From Pegea sp. RAD2-039 (taxonomy: Eukaryota > Chordata > Thaliacea > Salpida > Salpidae), in NCBI GenBank assembly GCA_034620365.1, contig JAQGEQ010000071.1:2170001-2234000 (forward strand): a stretch of 64,000 bases of DNA, written 5' to 3'. A program made the position numbers and the translations under genes. Under the pieces are notes generated by a model. That model did not search any database and was not told the DNA's origin. It worked only from the letters and a program-made list of their open reading frames with translations. Positions 12,282 through 24,500 of the stretch are shown piece after piece. Within the stretch, counting starts at the first letter, position 1; each line of letters begins with the position of its first letter.

Positions 12282-13503
12282 TTACTGTAACCAACGATTT
12301 TGAAAAAGGTGTTTTTGATTTTGGAGACTTTTTGAATATTCTTCATTTTGCTTCATTACTTGCTCGTAGTATTCAACAAAACTATTTTCATTTTTTCCTT
12401 CGGCAGTTTGCAGAAAATTCGGAAATTCAAAAGTTTCTCCATTTGCCTGAAACTTAAAAGTTACACTAAAAGGCTTCTATCAATAATCAATAATCTGATT
12501 TTTTCATAAAAGTTTGAAAATATCTCACCAAATAAATATGAGCTATATGATAAGGATCAAACAGTTTCCATTCAAACCCTTCTTTTTTCCATGGACTAGG
12601 TTGAGGGTACTTTTGGTAACCAACAGTTTCCAAGGTGATACTCAAAATTTTCACATCATATATTTTTGACAAATATTCCTTTAAATCATATTTAGTCATA
12701 CTGAACAAGAAATTTGTAGCAAAATTAGTTTAGATTTGAATTTTTCAACATTATCTATTTTAGAGATTTTTGATGATTTCATTTGAAAATTATTCTTTAA
12801 AAAAATTCTAAATAAAATTTCAAGAAAATGAAATTCTACAAAATGAATATTTGAGTTTGTTGATAAATGTTTTCTGATCATCTAATATTTATTTGTTTCT
12901 TTTAAACTGAAAAAATAACTTTTGCTAACTGAAATTTCTTAATACAAATAATGACATTTAAAAATGAATAAATCTGTAAGAAAAATATCTACATATTTAC
13001 ATTTTTAAATATATTGTTCAAAATATTATATATATTCAAACAACTTTTCAAAAATAATGAAATATTTGTTATAATTTTGTATAAAATTAGAAGAATACTC
13101 TTACTCAGCAGGAATATGAAACTTGACATAGTTTTTGGGCATTTCTTCATCAGGTTTAACAAGTGTTAAATACCATTCTGGCATATATAAACGTCTTTGA
13201 GGTGCTCCTTCATAATGGAGAGGAAAACTGAAAAAAGTTGTGATTGAATTATCTGATTATATATTTTTTAGTATTATTATCAAGATATTCTATTTGATTT
13301 AAAATCACATAATTATAACTAATTATTATATAAATATTTTAACTTAGTAAAGATAATGTAATACAATACTAATGATTATTAATTTTTTTTACATTTAAAA
13401 CAAATAAATATTTAACAATAAGTTCTATATTATTTCATTCATAAAAAATGAAATATTTTTACCTCATTTTCGGGAGCTTTTTTGGAATTCTAATTCTTCT
13501 CAT
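12282..13503 (-). CDS. MRPL23: Mitochondrial large ribosomal subunit protein uL23m
   Basis: Four minus-strand exons (13503-13463, 13227-13105, 12700-12529, 12446-12282) join in phase to 166 aa; human MRPL23 is 153 aa. Diagnostic segments are FPLHYEGAPQRRLYMPEWYL (human has YPLYRLGGPQLRVF), YVKFHIP, MTKYDLKEYLSKIYDV (human MTRVDLRNYLEGIYNV) and ANGETFEFPNFLQ (human AHGQTFTFPDLF). This is a nuclear-encoded protein of the mitochondrial ribosome that sits near the peptide exit tunnel. The first exon codes for a basic, amphipathic N-terminus that could act in import. Introns 1 and 2 are longer (235 and 404 bp) and very AT-rich. Unlike TMEM45 next door, this gene contains no TGACGTCA copies. Confidence 0.9.
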
Positions 13504-14455
13504 TTTATTAACAATTTAAATAAATTCAATTTGAAGTCAGTTTTGATCTAAAGTTTGATACAAATTTAAACAACTTGAAAAAAAATTAATTAATTCTTTA
13601 TTTAATTTTTAGTGGAAACAATTTTTCATTTAACTGAAATCTTAGAAATAAAATATTTATTTATTTAAAATAAATATAGAACAAAGTCAAACAAAATTTT
13701 AAACAAAAATTGACGTTTATATAAAAATTGTTTATAAACTTTGAGAAATTTAATGAATTATTAAAGAAAATAGATTTATTTAAAAAAAAATTATTAAATA
13801 TTAAAGTATTTTCAAAAAGCTAAAAAATTCAATTTAGTTGAAAGATGTTTTTGACTTTTACTGTACTTAAAATTTATATAGGGGGATCCCCGGATTATTT
13901 TGGTCTTTAAACGAAAAGGGCAGAAATTATAAACTTCCAGTTGTTGCACATGCAGCAGGATTTCACTCTTCATGCCAACAAGGTATGCAACGGAACAGAA
14001 GGACTGAATGATCAGAAAGTCCATAAACAGAAAACCTTAAAATTCTTAAGTATGTAGATAACCCAATTTGTTAAATGAATGAGGGAACACTGGTTTTTCA
14101 TTTATTAATTAAAGAGTTGATATAACTTGAGAGTAGGACTAATGAAAAAGAAAGTATCAAACTGAAGGTAAAGTAAATTGTGGATAATTTAAAAAATAAG
14201 GATTAAGTCGTATTTAATCAGTCGAATTTCTAAAGTTCAAATTCAAAAATATCTAAAGTTAAATTTCTTAGCTAAAATGTCCTTAGATATCGTATTTAAC
14301 ACTAAATTTCCTCAAATACTGCCTGAACAGATTCCTTTTTTTATCACCAATATGATATGGTATCCTTGTACAGAGATTATAATAAAGAATTGGACGTATG
14401 TGCAATTTGAAGAGATTGAAAAAGAAGTATGGATCCTTAAAATTAAAGATATTTA
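13504..14455. other. Intergenic with a possible LINE endonuclease scrap
   Basis: Mostly AT-rich. At about 13880-14036, less AT-rich than its flanks, a minus-strand frame reads VYGLSDHSVLLFRC before a stop. The SDH triad resembles the end of an APE-type LINE endonuclease, but the match is short and the family is unproven. Confidence 0.35.
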
Positions 14456-14951
14456 CAATAAGGTAGACAAGGTTGATTGATTTTGCAAAGATTTTGGAAA
14501 CATAGTTGTGCCATTTAAAGTCAGATGACAGGATAATGCCGAGGTCTTGAACCGAAGATATTTATGAGATAAAAAATCCATTGATGGAATATTGGTTTAA
14601 GGAATTTGCAGCTGGTTTACGGGAGAAATTTATAAGTTGAGACTTTGTGGGCTAAATTATGAGCTGCCAGCTCATAGACCAGTTGGATACAAGGTGTAGA
14701 GCAGTTTGAAGTTTTGATAGATTGCAAGATAATACCTTGATGTCATCTGCATACACAAAAACACTGACATCATCTACTGCTAAAAGTCTTCTGATAAGGT
14801 CTTCAAAAAAATAAAAAGTGCAGGGGGGCTCAAAACAGAGTTCTAAGGAGCCCCACTGATGACTTGACTTGGACTCATTCTTGTCACATGATTCTTCTCG
14901 CGTACACTGACATGTCAGACGTTTTATTTCAGTTAAAATATCTAAGTTCAA
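14456..14951 (-). mobile_element. LINE reverse-transcriptase remnant
   Basis: Minus-strand frames carry the C-terminal half of a non-LTR reverse transcriptase. They show a frame-shifted SGAP-like stretch, then VFVYADDIKVLS with an intact YADD catalytic box, then LQTALHLVSNWSMSW. After a frame break come SVQDLGIILSSDFKWHNYV and INLVYL, the usual run behind YADD in CR1/Jockey-like elements. Stops and shifts show it is inactive. It differs from the copy at 7.0-8.7 kb in keeping YADD. Confidence 0.75.
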
Positions 14952-16524
14952 AACAAGAATTAAAGATTAAAATATATCTTTGTGTTAAATATATGACAAT
15001 AAAATGTTTAAGAAAAATCTCTAATCCTAAATAAGATTATAGAAATGCTTTAAAAAAAGGAAAACTTCTGAAAATTGTTAAGAGCTAATCCAGAAAATCC
15101 TATTAATATCAAGTTTTGTGACATTTCTCACAAGCTATGGAGGATAGATTGAGTTATTTGGAATCATTGTTATAAAAGCGTTCTATTATGATCATTTATT
15201 ATTTATCTATCTAAGATTTATTACTATTATGACTGGTTTCTGAGTTTTAGGCTTTTTTAGCAAAGAATTTTTACAAATTAGATGGTATGACTAAGTTACT
15301 GAATATTAAAGAATTTTTAAGAATTTTTTTTTAGATGATTAAAACGAGAAATATTTTAAAACATTTTTCCTTATTTGGTTGTTTGTTGGATAAACTATTT
15401 TAAGAATTTAGTTTATAGATCGAATTTTCATAAAAATTTAAATATATTTTATTTCTAAAAATGTTAACATTGATTGTAATTACTTAATTTCTTACATAAG
15501 CAAATTTGGTTGTTCTAACAACAAGTAAAATGTATGAAATGAATAGGCAGGAGTAAGATAGAAGAATTATTTAGAAAATAAGATATTTAAGCCTATTGAT
15601 AGTACTTTGAATAAATAAGAATAAAAACTTATCAAGATGAGAGATAAAAATTATTAAAATATTTTGATAAAGTTTAAAAACAACTTTATCAATTCAACTT
15701 CTTATCAGTTTAATTCAGTTTAATTGTTAATAATAACATGTCATTGTAACATTAATAAACTAAAATTGTTAATTTTATAGATCCAATTTGTGAATTTGTA
15801 AATAAAATTTCTGAATTATCTAATAAGTATGGAGAAAAAGAAATTTCTTTATAAAAAAGAAACGGAAAGATTTAAACAAACAATTTACTAGTCTGTAAAC
15901 AAACATAGCATGTTAGACATAGAAAGTTAATTTGTAGTACCAGAGAAATTATTTTTTATCAAAACCAGTTCAGTTATTTGTTCTGAGCTTTCTTGAGGAG
16001 AGAATTTCCTTTTTCAATTTTTTCAACTTGATTTATTTTCTCTTTAATGTTTTTTTAAAAATCAAACTTAAGATCTAAAAGAATGAAAAAAAATATTTCT
16101 TTTATTTTCAAGTTATCAGAAGCAGAAATTATTTAGTAATTGAAATTTAAGAAAAACTAATTTGTTTGTGACAGCCAAAATTATGCAAATTAATGTTTTC
16201 TATTTTAAGATTTAAATCAGTTTTATATTCATTCAATTTTAAGTTTTCATTTTTTTATTTTGAATCCCACAAAGTTATTTTTATCAAAAAATTCCGCAAA
16301 ACTTTAAAAACCTTTCTCAGTTAATCTGATTCCACTAAAGTTTTACATCCAGATGGTATTCAGATATTGAAATCACTGAAGCATATCGAAAGTATATCAG
16401 AGAGTTTTTCAATCACAATTCAAAATTTGAGTTTTCAGTCGACAGACTTCAACCTTGAACGAGATCTATTTCAAATTTGTTTATTCTAACCAAATTTTTC
16501 TTTTTATGTAGACTTTAATTTTTT
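14952..16524. other. Intergenic AT-rich DNA
   Basis: No gene recognised. The right end should contain the promoter and leader of the first sphingomyelinase gene. A TGTAG acceptor-like site lies about 15 bases before its ATG. Confidence 0.4.
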
Positions 16525-18222
16525 ATGTTTAAAATGAAATTAGAATTTTATTTAGTTCTAATAACAGCTTTATTTGTAAATCAAATAACAGCTGTTAAGT
16601 TGAAGAAAGATTACCAGAAGATAAAAATCAGATCTAAAGGATATTTAAAAGCTAAAAAACCATCAGAACTAGATAATGCTCTCTGTGGAGTTTGTGAAAC
16701 TGCTGTTGCTGTCACGATTGGTTTATCGAATCAAGAGAGTTCTAATTTTTCAACTTTTCCAGAAAAGATGAAAAGTTTTTGTAATCTAGCAACAATGATA
16801 TATACAAAAGATGTTTGTAGGGGAATGGTTGATGCTTTGAAACATGAAGTTATTTATTTGATGCAAAAAATGAACTTTCGTGAAAAAGAAATTTGTTGGA
16901 TTCTCTTCCCACAAAGATGTTCTCTCAAAAGATCTCCTTGGAAAAAAATCTGGAAAATTAAGATGCCAAAAATCAGAAAAGAACCAAGAGCCTTAAAAGT
17001 TCTTCAAATTTCCGATATTCATTTAGATTTGAAATACTCAGAAGGATCAGAAGTAGATTGTGATGAACCTTTATGTTGCAGACAAAAAGTCTCATCTCCC
17101 ACGCGACCAGCTGGATTTTGGGGTACGCGCGCCAATTGTGACATCCCATTTCGTACTTTTGATCATTTGTTAAAACATCTTTCAAATCAAACCTTCGACT
17201 ACATCATGTGGACGGGAGATCTTCCAGCTCATGATAGCTGGGAACAGAGTCGCTCAAAGCATCTTAACTTGCTTCAAAATCTAACAGATGTTCTCACTCA
17301 TTACTTCCCGAAAACTCGCGTCTATCCGTCGCTAGGCAACCACGAAAGCTATCCAGTGAATAGTTTCCCGCCACATTACATCAACGACAGCGATAATAAA
17401 ATTTCTTGGTTATACAACAAGCTAGCAGAAGCGTGGAGACCTTGGTTAGACGAAGCAGCTTTACAAACTGTTCGTTTATATGGTTACTACACGTTGCTAC
17501 ATCAACCAGGTTTCCGCATCGTATCATTAAATATGAATTATTGTAATGACATGAATTACTGGACGCTAGTTGGCGCTGTTGATCCAGATTACCAACTTCG
17601 TTGGTTAGTTCAAATATTAAGTGATGCGGAACGTAAAGGTGAAAAAGTTCATATTCTCGGACATATACCTCCTGCTGTTGTTGATAGTAATTGTTTAACT
17701 GTTTGGCGCAACAATTACTTTCGCATAATCGCGCGTTTTTCACACGTCATCACCGCTCAATTTTTCGGACATACTCATACTGATGAGGTTGAAGTGATTT
17801 ATGCAAATAAGTCGCGAGATCACGCGATTAGTGTTGCTTACGTGTCACCAAGTGTTACAACTTACAGTGATCTTGATCCAGCTTATCGCGTCTATGACGT
17901 GTCACAACATGATTGGACGATTACTAATCATTATACATTTACAATGAATCTAACAGAAGCTAATCAATCAGGAGAACCTCGTTGGCAATTACTATATGAT
18001 GCTAAAAGTGAATATAATTTGAATAATTTGCAGCCTGTTGATTGGCACAAATTGTTGAAGAGATGGAACTGTGAAAATCCAACCTCTGAGGACCTCCTAC
18101 TCTTTCAAAAGTACTACAGAAACTTCTACAAGGGAAATCCACCGCAAAAGTCTTGTGATGAAGATTGTAGGAGCAAATTGTTGCGTAAGATGGCTGTTGG
18201 TATCCAACCGCGGTTTTCATGA
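16525..18222 (+). CDS. SMPD1: Acid sphingomyelinase-like phosphodiesterase, copy A
   Basis: Single-exon frame of 565 aa (human SMPD1 is about 630). Domains in order: a signal peptide (start at 16525, or 16534 for MKLEFYLVLITALFV); a saposin-B domain from about residue 50 to 135 with CGVCETAV, DVCRGMVDAL and ICWILFPQRC; a calcineurin-like metallophosphatase from residue 157. Metal ligands are in place: D164 and H166 (SDIHLD), D232 (WTGD), N272 and H273 (GNHE), H380 (GHIPP), H416 and H418 (GHTH). The family cleaves sphingomyelin to ceramide in lysosomes or outside the cell with zinc. Residues 157-559 are nearly identical to copy B on the other strand, while the N-terminal part is very different. 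The last residues (IQPRFS) arise where the shared block ends, so the natural C-terminus may have been replaced. Confidence 0.93.
   Translation: MFKMKLEFYLVLITALFVNQITAVKLKKDYQKIKIRSKGYLKAKKPSELDNALCGVCETAVAVTIGLSNQESSNFSTFPEKMKSFCNLATMIYTKDVCRGMVDALKHEVIYLMQKMNFREKEICWILFPQRCSLKRSPWKKIWKIKMPKIRKEPRALKVLQISDIHLDLKYSEGSEVDCDEPLCCRQKVSSPTRPAGFWGTRANCDIPFRTFDHLLKHLSNQTFDYIMWTGDLPAHDSWEQSRSKHLNLLQNLTDVLTHYFPKTRVYPSLGNHESYPVNSFPPHYINDSDNKISWLYNKLAEAWRPWLDEAALQTVRLYGYYTLLHQPGFRIVSLNMNYCNDMNYWTLVGAVDPDYQLRWLVQILSDAERKGEKVHILGHIPPAVVDSNCLTVWRNNYFRIIARFSHVITAQFFGHTHTDEVEVIYANKSRDHAISVAYVSPSVTTYSDLDPAYRVYDVSQHDWTITNHYTFTMNLTEANQSGEPRWQLLYDAKSEYNLNNLQPVDWHKLLKRWNCENPTSEDLLLFQKYYRNFYKGNPPQKSCDEDCRSKLLRKMAVGIQPRFS
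16993..18202 (+). repeat. Inverted repeat, left arm (within SMPD copy A)
   Basis: This 1210-bp arm is matched in inverted orientation at 19809-21018 with only scattered differences, apart from a divergent patch at about 17238-17272. Similarity stops abruptly at both ends. The spacer between the arms is 1606 bp. Confidence 0.95.
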
Positions 18223-19788
18223 TGTCAGTTGTTCTTTGAAAGATTATTTCTGTTTCCAGTGATCGTAGATTTCATCTTTATTCTAAAATCTTTATTTTCA
18301 ACAAAATTATTTCTGTTGTTATCGGATGTTTCGACATTTTACTGTTTTCTTGGGAAATGACGTCATCAGCGCTCTAAGGAGTTTAAATGAAATTGACATT
18401 TCAAAAATAAAACAGAAATATTTAAAACAATCAAATAATTTTCTAAGAAATTCGAAAGCTTTTTTTTCTATTTTTTAAATTTGATTTCAAAAACTTTATT
18501 TGTTCAAAATATTTATTTTAATTTCGAAACTTTAAATTATTTTAAAATATTTTCAATAAATCTTTTTCTTTAATTATGTAGCTGAGAAATCTTTTAACTG
18601 TTTCCAATCGAATAATTTGTTTTTTTTCTTAGTGACTTTGAACCAGCTAATAATTTTGTTTCTTCATATGAATCTATTTAGAAATAATATTTTCTATAAA
18701 CTTATTTCAAGAATATAAAAATTTCATATTTTAAAATGAAGTTTATGTTCAAAATTTAAATCGTCGCATTTTAGTTTTATAAAAAGCAAACAAATTTTAT
18801 TTAAAACTTCAATTAAAATAAATGAAACTATTTATTTGAAATTGTATTTAAGGTCTTTGATGTAATGAGAGATAAATCTTATAATTTAGGTCAGTTGTTC
18901 CACTTTTAGAATACTGCCTCACATATGAGAGAAAAGGAAACGTATACAAACAATAGAGGAAAAGAAACAACAGAGGGAAGGTTATATTGATAGAATTAGT
19001 TAATTTTCCTGTTGTACAGACTTTTGTGACTAGGATGTACGACAGACAGACCTCTTAGCTTCAAAAAGTAAACAGCAAACTAAAATGAAGGTTTTAGTTT
19101 TGATATTTGCTAAGTTTGAAAAACTCTAAACCCTAATCTTTAAAATCACTCAACTATGAAGTAAGTCATTTAAATATTGATTAATAATAAATTCTTGAAA
19201 ATAAATGATACTTTTCTTAGTTTGTTGTCAACAAAATCATTACTATTGTGATATCAAACTCAAATCAATTTCTAAATATAAATTAAATAATCAAAAGTAG
19301 TTTTTAATGTTTCAAAAAAGTTTCTTTCATAAATTTAACAAAAATTATCTCATTTGTGTTTACTTAACACAGTTTTAAAAAGTATTAAAAAATCATTTAT
19401 TTGGATTTAAACATTTTTATTAACTGTGAAGTAATTTTACTTCACAATAAATTCGAAATAAATCATAAATGATTTATGTTAAACATCTAAACTTACCAGA
19501 AATATAATAAACAATTTTACTTATAATAGAATTTTTACTTAAATTGGAAAATTATAAAAAAATATATTTAAGCATAAACATCTTTATAATATTGTGATCA
19601 ACATCAGAACCTCTTTATTTTACATCAACATCTTTTTTTGACTCTTTTAAAGATTTTCAAAGACTCTTTTCATCAAACTTTTATTTAACTTTCTAACATT
19701 TGAAGAAGAAAAAAACAAATTAAAAAATAAATAAACAGATTCAGATAGAAATATTTGGAACAGAAAAGTAGATTTATTAAAACTGGTT
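18223..19788. other. Spacer between the two convergent SMPD genes
   Basis: AT-rich 3' flanks of both genes. One TGACGTCA lies near 18358 and an AATAAA near 18405 for copy A. A stretch at about 18880-19080 is less AT-rich and could be an old insertion, but nothing coding is recognised. Confidence 0.45.
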
Positions 19789-21519
19789 TCAAGAAGTGAC
19801 AGTGAAGTTACCAACAGCCATCTTACGCAACAATTTGCTCCTACAATCTTCATCACAAGACTTTTGCGGTGGATTTCCCTTGTAGAAGTTTCTGTAGTAC
19901 TTTTGAAAGAGTAGGAGGTCCTCAGAGGTTGGATTTTCACAGTTCCATCTCTTCAACAATTTGTGCCAATCAACAGGCTGCAAATTATTCAAATTATATT
20001 CACTTTTAGCATCATATAGTAATTGCCAACGAGGTTCTCCTGATTGATTAGCTTCTGTTAGATTCATTGTAAATGTATAATGATTAGTAATCGTCCAATC
20101 ATGTTGTGACACGTCATAGACGCGATAAGCTGGATCAAGATCACTGTAAGTTGTGACACTTGGTGACACGTAAGCAACACTAATCGCGTGATCTCGCGAC
20201 TTATTTGCATAAATCACTTCAACCTCATCAGTATGAGTATGTCCGAAAAATTGAGCGGTGATGACGTGTGAAAAACGCGCGATTATGCGAAAGTAATTGT
20301 TGCGCCAAACAGTTAAACAATTACTATCAACAACAGCAGGAGGTATATGTCCGAGAATATGAACTTTTTCACCTTTACGTTCCGCATCACTTAATATTTG
20401 AACTAACCAACGAAGTTGGTAATCTGGATCAACAGCGCCAACTAGCGTCCAGTAATTCATGTCATTACAATAATTCATATTCAATGATACGATGCGGAAA
20501 CCTGGTTGATGTAGCAACGTGTAGTAACCATATAAACGAACAGTTTGTAAAGCTGCTTCGTCTAACCAAGGTCTCCACGCTTCTGCTAGCTTGTTGTATA
20601 ACCAAGAAATTTTATTATCGCTGTCGTTGATGTAATGTGGCGGGAAACTATTCACTGGATAGCTTTCGTGGTTGCCTAGCGACGGATAGACGCGAGTTTT
20701 CGGGAAGTAATGAGTGAGAACATCTGTTAGATTTTGAAGAAGATCAGTTTGATGAACTCTATTCTGTTCCCAATCATCATGAGCTGGAAGATCTCCCGTC
20801 CACATGATGTAGTCGAAGGTTTGATTTGAAAGATGTTTTAACAAATGATCAAAAGTACGAAATGGGATGTCACAATTGGCACGCGTACCCCAAAATCCAG
20901 CTGGTCTCGTGGGAGATGAGACTTTTTGTCTGCAACATAAAGGTTCATCACAATCTACTTCTGATCCTTCTGAGTATTTCAAATCTAAATGAATATCGGA
21001 AATTTGAAGAACTTTTAAAGTTTTTTCGGAAGATTCGTGAAAATTTGGAGGATTTGGAAAAGAAGGAGGAAGATCAACGATCCAGTTCTGGTTCCAGGGT
21101 AAAGATGAGCTGGGACATTTTTGAGGAAAAACTAATCCACAAATTTCAATTCCTGTCAATTGAAGATGTTTTAAAATATAAAGAGTCTCATTCGTCATCG
21201 CTTTCACGATTCCACGACAAACGTTCGGCTTCTCGATGCGCGATTTTATGCAAATTTCAGTGATGTAACCAGGAAGACCTGGATATTCACCATCCGAAGT
21301 TCGTGACTTTTTCAGTAACAAGTTCACAGCTTGTTTGCAAATCCAACATTTTATTGAACCAAAAAACGTTTGACCTTTGACCTGTTTCTCAGTTCTACTT
21401 AAAATGTGAACGCCATCTTCATGTATGACGTCATCGCTTCGACTGACTTCCACTGATTTACTATAAATCGAATTTAGCGAAACAATTAGAAAAAAAAAGG
21501 CAAAAAATAAAAGTTTCAT
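19789..21519 (-). CDS. SMPD1: Acid sphingomyelinase-like phosphodiesterase, copy B
   Basis: Single-exon minus-strand frame of 576 aa. A signal peptide (MKLLFFAFFFLIVSLNSIYS) is followed by a saposin-B domain with CWICKQAV, NVCRGIVKAM and ICGLVFPQKC, a Pro-rich linker (LPPSFPNPPNF) and the metallophosphatase domain from residue 168. The ligands are as in copy A, shifted by eleven: D175, H177, D243, N283/H284, H391, H427 and H429. Residues 168-570 are almost the same as in copy A. The exception is a patch after WTGDLPAHD (DDWEQNRVHQTD here, DSWEQSRSKHLN in A). The N-terminal thirds are old paralogues with low identity, so the likeness of the catalytic halves is best explained by recent conversion. 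Upstream, TGACGTCA occurs near 21426 (within the coding start region) and 21581. Confidence 0.93.
   Translation of the reverse strand: MKLLFFAFFFLIVSLNSIYSKSVEVSRSDDVIHEDGVHILSRTEKQVKGQTFFGSIKCWICKQAVNLLLKKSRTSDGEYPGLPGYITEICIKSRIEKPNVCRGIVKAMTNETLYILKHLQLTGIEICGLVFPQKCPSSSLPWNQNWIVDLPPSFPNPPNFHESSEKTLKVLQISDIHLDLKYSEGSEVDCDEPLCCRQKVSSPTRPAGFWGTRANCDIPFRTFDHLLKHLSNQTFDYIMWTGDLPAHDDWEQNRVHQTDLLQNLTDVLTHYFPKTRVYPSLGNHESYPVNSFPPHYINDSDNKISWLYNKLAEAWRPWLDEAALQTVRLYGYYTLLHQPGFRIVSLNMNYCNDMNYWTLVGAVDPDYQLRWLVQILSDAERKGEKVHILGHIPPAVVDSNCLTVWRNNYFRIIARFSHVITAQFFGHTHTDEVEVIYANKSRDHAISVAYVSPSVTTYSDLDPAYRVYDVSQHDWTITNHYTFTMNLTEANQSGEPRWQLLYDAKSEYNLNNLQPVDWHKLLKRWNCENPTSEDLLLFQKYYRNFYKGNPPQKSCDEDCRSKLLRKMAVGNFTVTS
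19809..21018 (-). repeat. Inverted repeat, right arm (within SMPD copy B)
   Basis: Partner of 16993-18202, the same length and in inverted orientation. It covers the catalytic domain but neither the saposin domain nor the last six residues. Confidence 0.95.
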
Positions 21520-24500
21520 TTTCAGCTGAAAAATATTGACAAGTTAAATCGAAAGTTAATGAGGTAATAAAAAAAAGGATGACGTCATTATCGCGTGATT
21601 TTCATTGGTTGGTTGAAAATGTGGCGTGATTATCATATGAGCAACTTTCTCCTTGAAATTTGAAAAAAAATCGAACTTTTTTCTTTTAATGTTTTATAAA
21701 CATCACATGTTAGATAAGAAAATAAGAATAAAATTGTTTGTTATTAAAAAATGTTTTCAATTAAACTTTTTAACAACTTTTTATTTGTTTATATAAATAA
21801 ATTCTAATATAAAATTGTAAATTTTGATATTAAAAAATCATTAACAAAATCACGCCATAAAAAATTAATTTATTTTTACAAAATTAAAATCTATCAGCAA
21901 CTAAGTTTTTCAATCTTTATAAGTTCTAATGAACAATAAAAAATATTTTCTTATACTCGATTTTTACTGACAAAATGATAAAGTTAAAAAAAGATTTTTT
22001 ATTTGATTAAAATCACTAAATTTTAAAAAAGGTGGAAAAAGTTTTCTGAAAACTTAATATAAATGAAGGAAGTCACCTCCCACTAACACTCTCAACTTAT
22101 TCTAAATTCTATTAAATTGATAATAGAAGTTCTCAAATAATAGAAGTAAGATTTAGATGAGTAAACATATTATTACTCAAAGTATTAAATAATAAGTTTT
22201 TTTTATTTATAAGCAAGAGACCAGCAAAGGGTTTTCAAATCAAAATAAATAACAAAACAAATATGATTTCAAAAAGTCCAAAGTTTAAATTTAGTGTTTG
22301 CAAATATATTTCTCTATCTCAATTTCCACATAAATAATCAGATTAAAATTTATAATAATTAATTATTATCATTAATTAATAGATTAAATATTCACAAGAA
22401 ACAGATTTATTTCGCTGATAAAAACTTTTTAATGAGTTTAAAATGTTTCATAAAAAGTAATTCTAAATATTGAATTTAAATATATTTAAAAGTTCTTTAA
22501 AAAGATTAATTTATTTAATCTTAGAAAGATTTCAAAATAAAAGAAATAGAAATAATCTTTACAATGAGTTTGTATCTGATTAAAAGTTAATTTTTGTTTA
22601 AGTAAATATTTAAAAAAATAAAAATCTGAAGAAAAAAAGTGATTATTTAGCGTGATAAGTTAAATAATTTAAATAAGTTGTCACTTAATCAAAAAAAAAA
22701 CGATTATCTATCACAGAATATCAAAATGCGACTATTTTTAAAAAAATTTTAATTTCTTTTCGAAATTTTACAAAAACAAAAATATTCTTTATCTTCTTAA
22801 GAACAAAACTTTAGTTTAAAAACTCAAAACCTTTTTAGATAAAATATTAAAACAAATGAATAGAGTTATTTATAAAAATAGCTATCTTAAAACCAATAAC
22901 TTTTAAATAGTTTCAATAAAAAGGACTTTAAACAATAAGTAGGAAATAAGTTGTAAGATTCGAAGTTGTAGTAGTATTTTGAATAAAAAATCACTCAAGC
23001 GTGAAATTCACGATGTACAACAAGTTAGGACGATTGATAAATTCTGTGTGAAATTCAATTTACAATTTTATATATTTTTCTTCATCTTATCCACTCTTGA
23101 TTCTATTCTATTACATTTTAATCAAGAATTGGATAGGAAATTTAAATGAAATCTTTTTTTTATTTTCAAAATTTAAAAAATACAATTATTGTTTAACTAT
23201 TATCTAAAACTGTTTAAAATTTACAGAAATGAAATAAATACATAAAAACTTTGATTACCAAAAATATTTTCATTCTATAGTCTCATGAGTTTTTCTAAAT
23301 TTTTCCAATTTCATTTTCTTGGGTTTTCATAAATCTCCATCACTATAAAACAAAGAGTATTTTTTATCCAAAAAAATTTAAGATAATTTAACATTTTTCA
23401 GCAAATACAAAATAAGAGAAATCATTCTCTTTTTATTTTAATGTTTTAATTTAAATACTAAGTTATTTGAAACTTTCAAATAGTCATAAAATTTTTTTTA
23501 TCAACACAGACCTTTGGTTGATTTTTTTCATGAGATTTTTAAAAACTTCTTAAAGAACTTGATTTTCACAAATTTGAGTTTTATTATGAAATTTTTAACA
23601 CAAACAAATAACATCCGCTTAAAAAGTAACCAGAATTAAATAACAATTGAACATTATAAAGAAATTAAAAAAAAACATAAATAAATCAACCAAGCAAAGA
23701 AAATAATAATTTATTTCTTCAACATTTTTATGTAAAAAATTAAATGATAAAAAAATCATTTTAACATTTTTATTATTTCAAATTCATTTAAATGATAATT
23801 AAATTGTTAATTTCAAAACATAGTATAAATTATAATATTAAATAGTAATAAACATTCATTTAAAGTTTTCCTTTTCATGCATACATCTATTTTTTTGTGA
23901 ATAAAGAAAAATAAATAGCAAAATAAAAATAATTGTTTTCAAAAATAACAACAAAGAAATATATTTGCAAAAATGTTTAACAAAATAATAACAAATTTCT
24001 ACAAATTGTTTACAATTCGTTTATCTAAAATCTACTGTTTGAGTTTCAAAATTTTATTGAAATAAACAAATAAAACATTTTTAAACTTTTACAAAAATAT
24101 GTTATTTTAGCATTTTGACTTTTTGGCTTATCATAACTGAATCATTGTAGCCAATAATAATAATAAGGTCTAAGAACCCTTAAAAATACCCCAGAAAAAT
24201 TTTACAAATAACATTGACCTCCCTTTTCATTCGAGAAGTTTTTTCATCTTTAAACTAATGATGAATAATTTTGTTAGAATTGCACAGATAGCACAAGAAA
24301 AAGAGGACGGTAATTCCTTTTAATTAATGTTCTAATTTCTTTTAATTTTCTCTTGATTGGGTGTCAATCTGCATCACTTTATGGGTTTTTGCTGTTTAAG
24401 GACATACTCTGATGTTTAATATACAATGACTTGACTTCAAAGATTATTCAAACACTCCTTAGGAAGTTTTCAATGTAGGTATAGATCTCTTTCTCTATAT

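Noticed and set aside
20268-20630. Open frames of 120-145 codons opposite the SMPD genes (also at 17381-17743 and 20826-21263)
   Set aside because: They lie antisense to well-supported coding sequence and recur in both copies only because the copies are near-identical.
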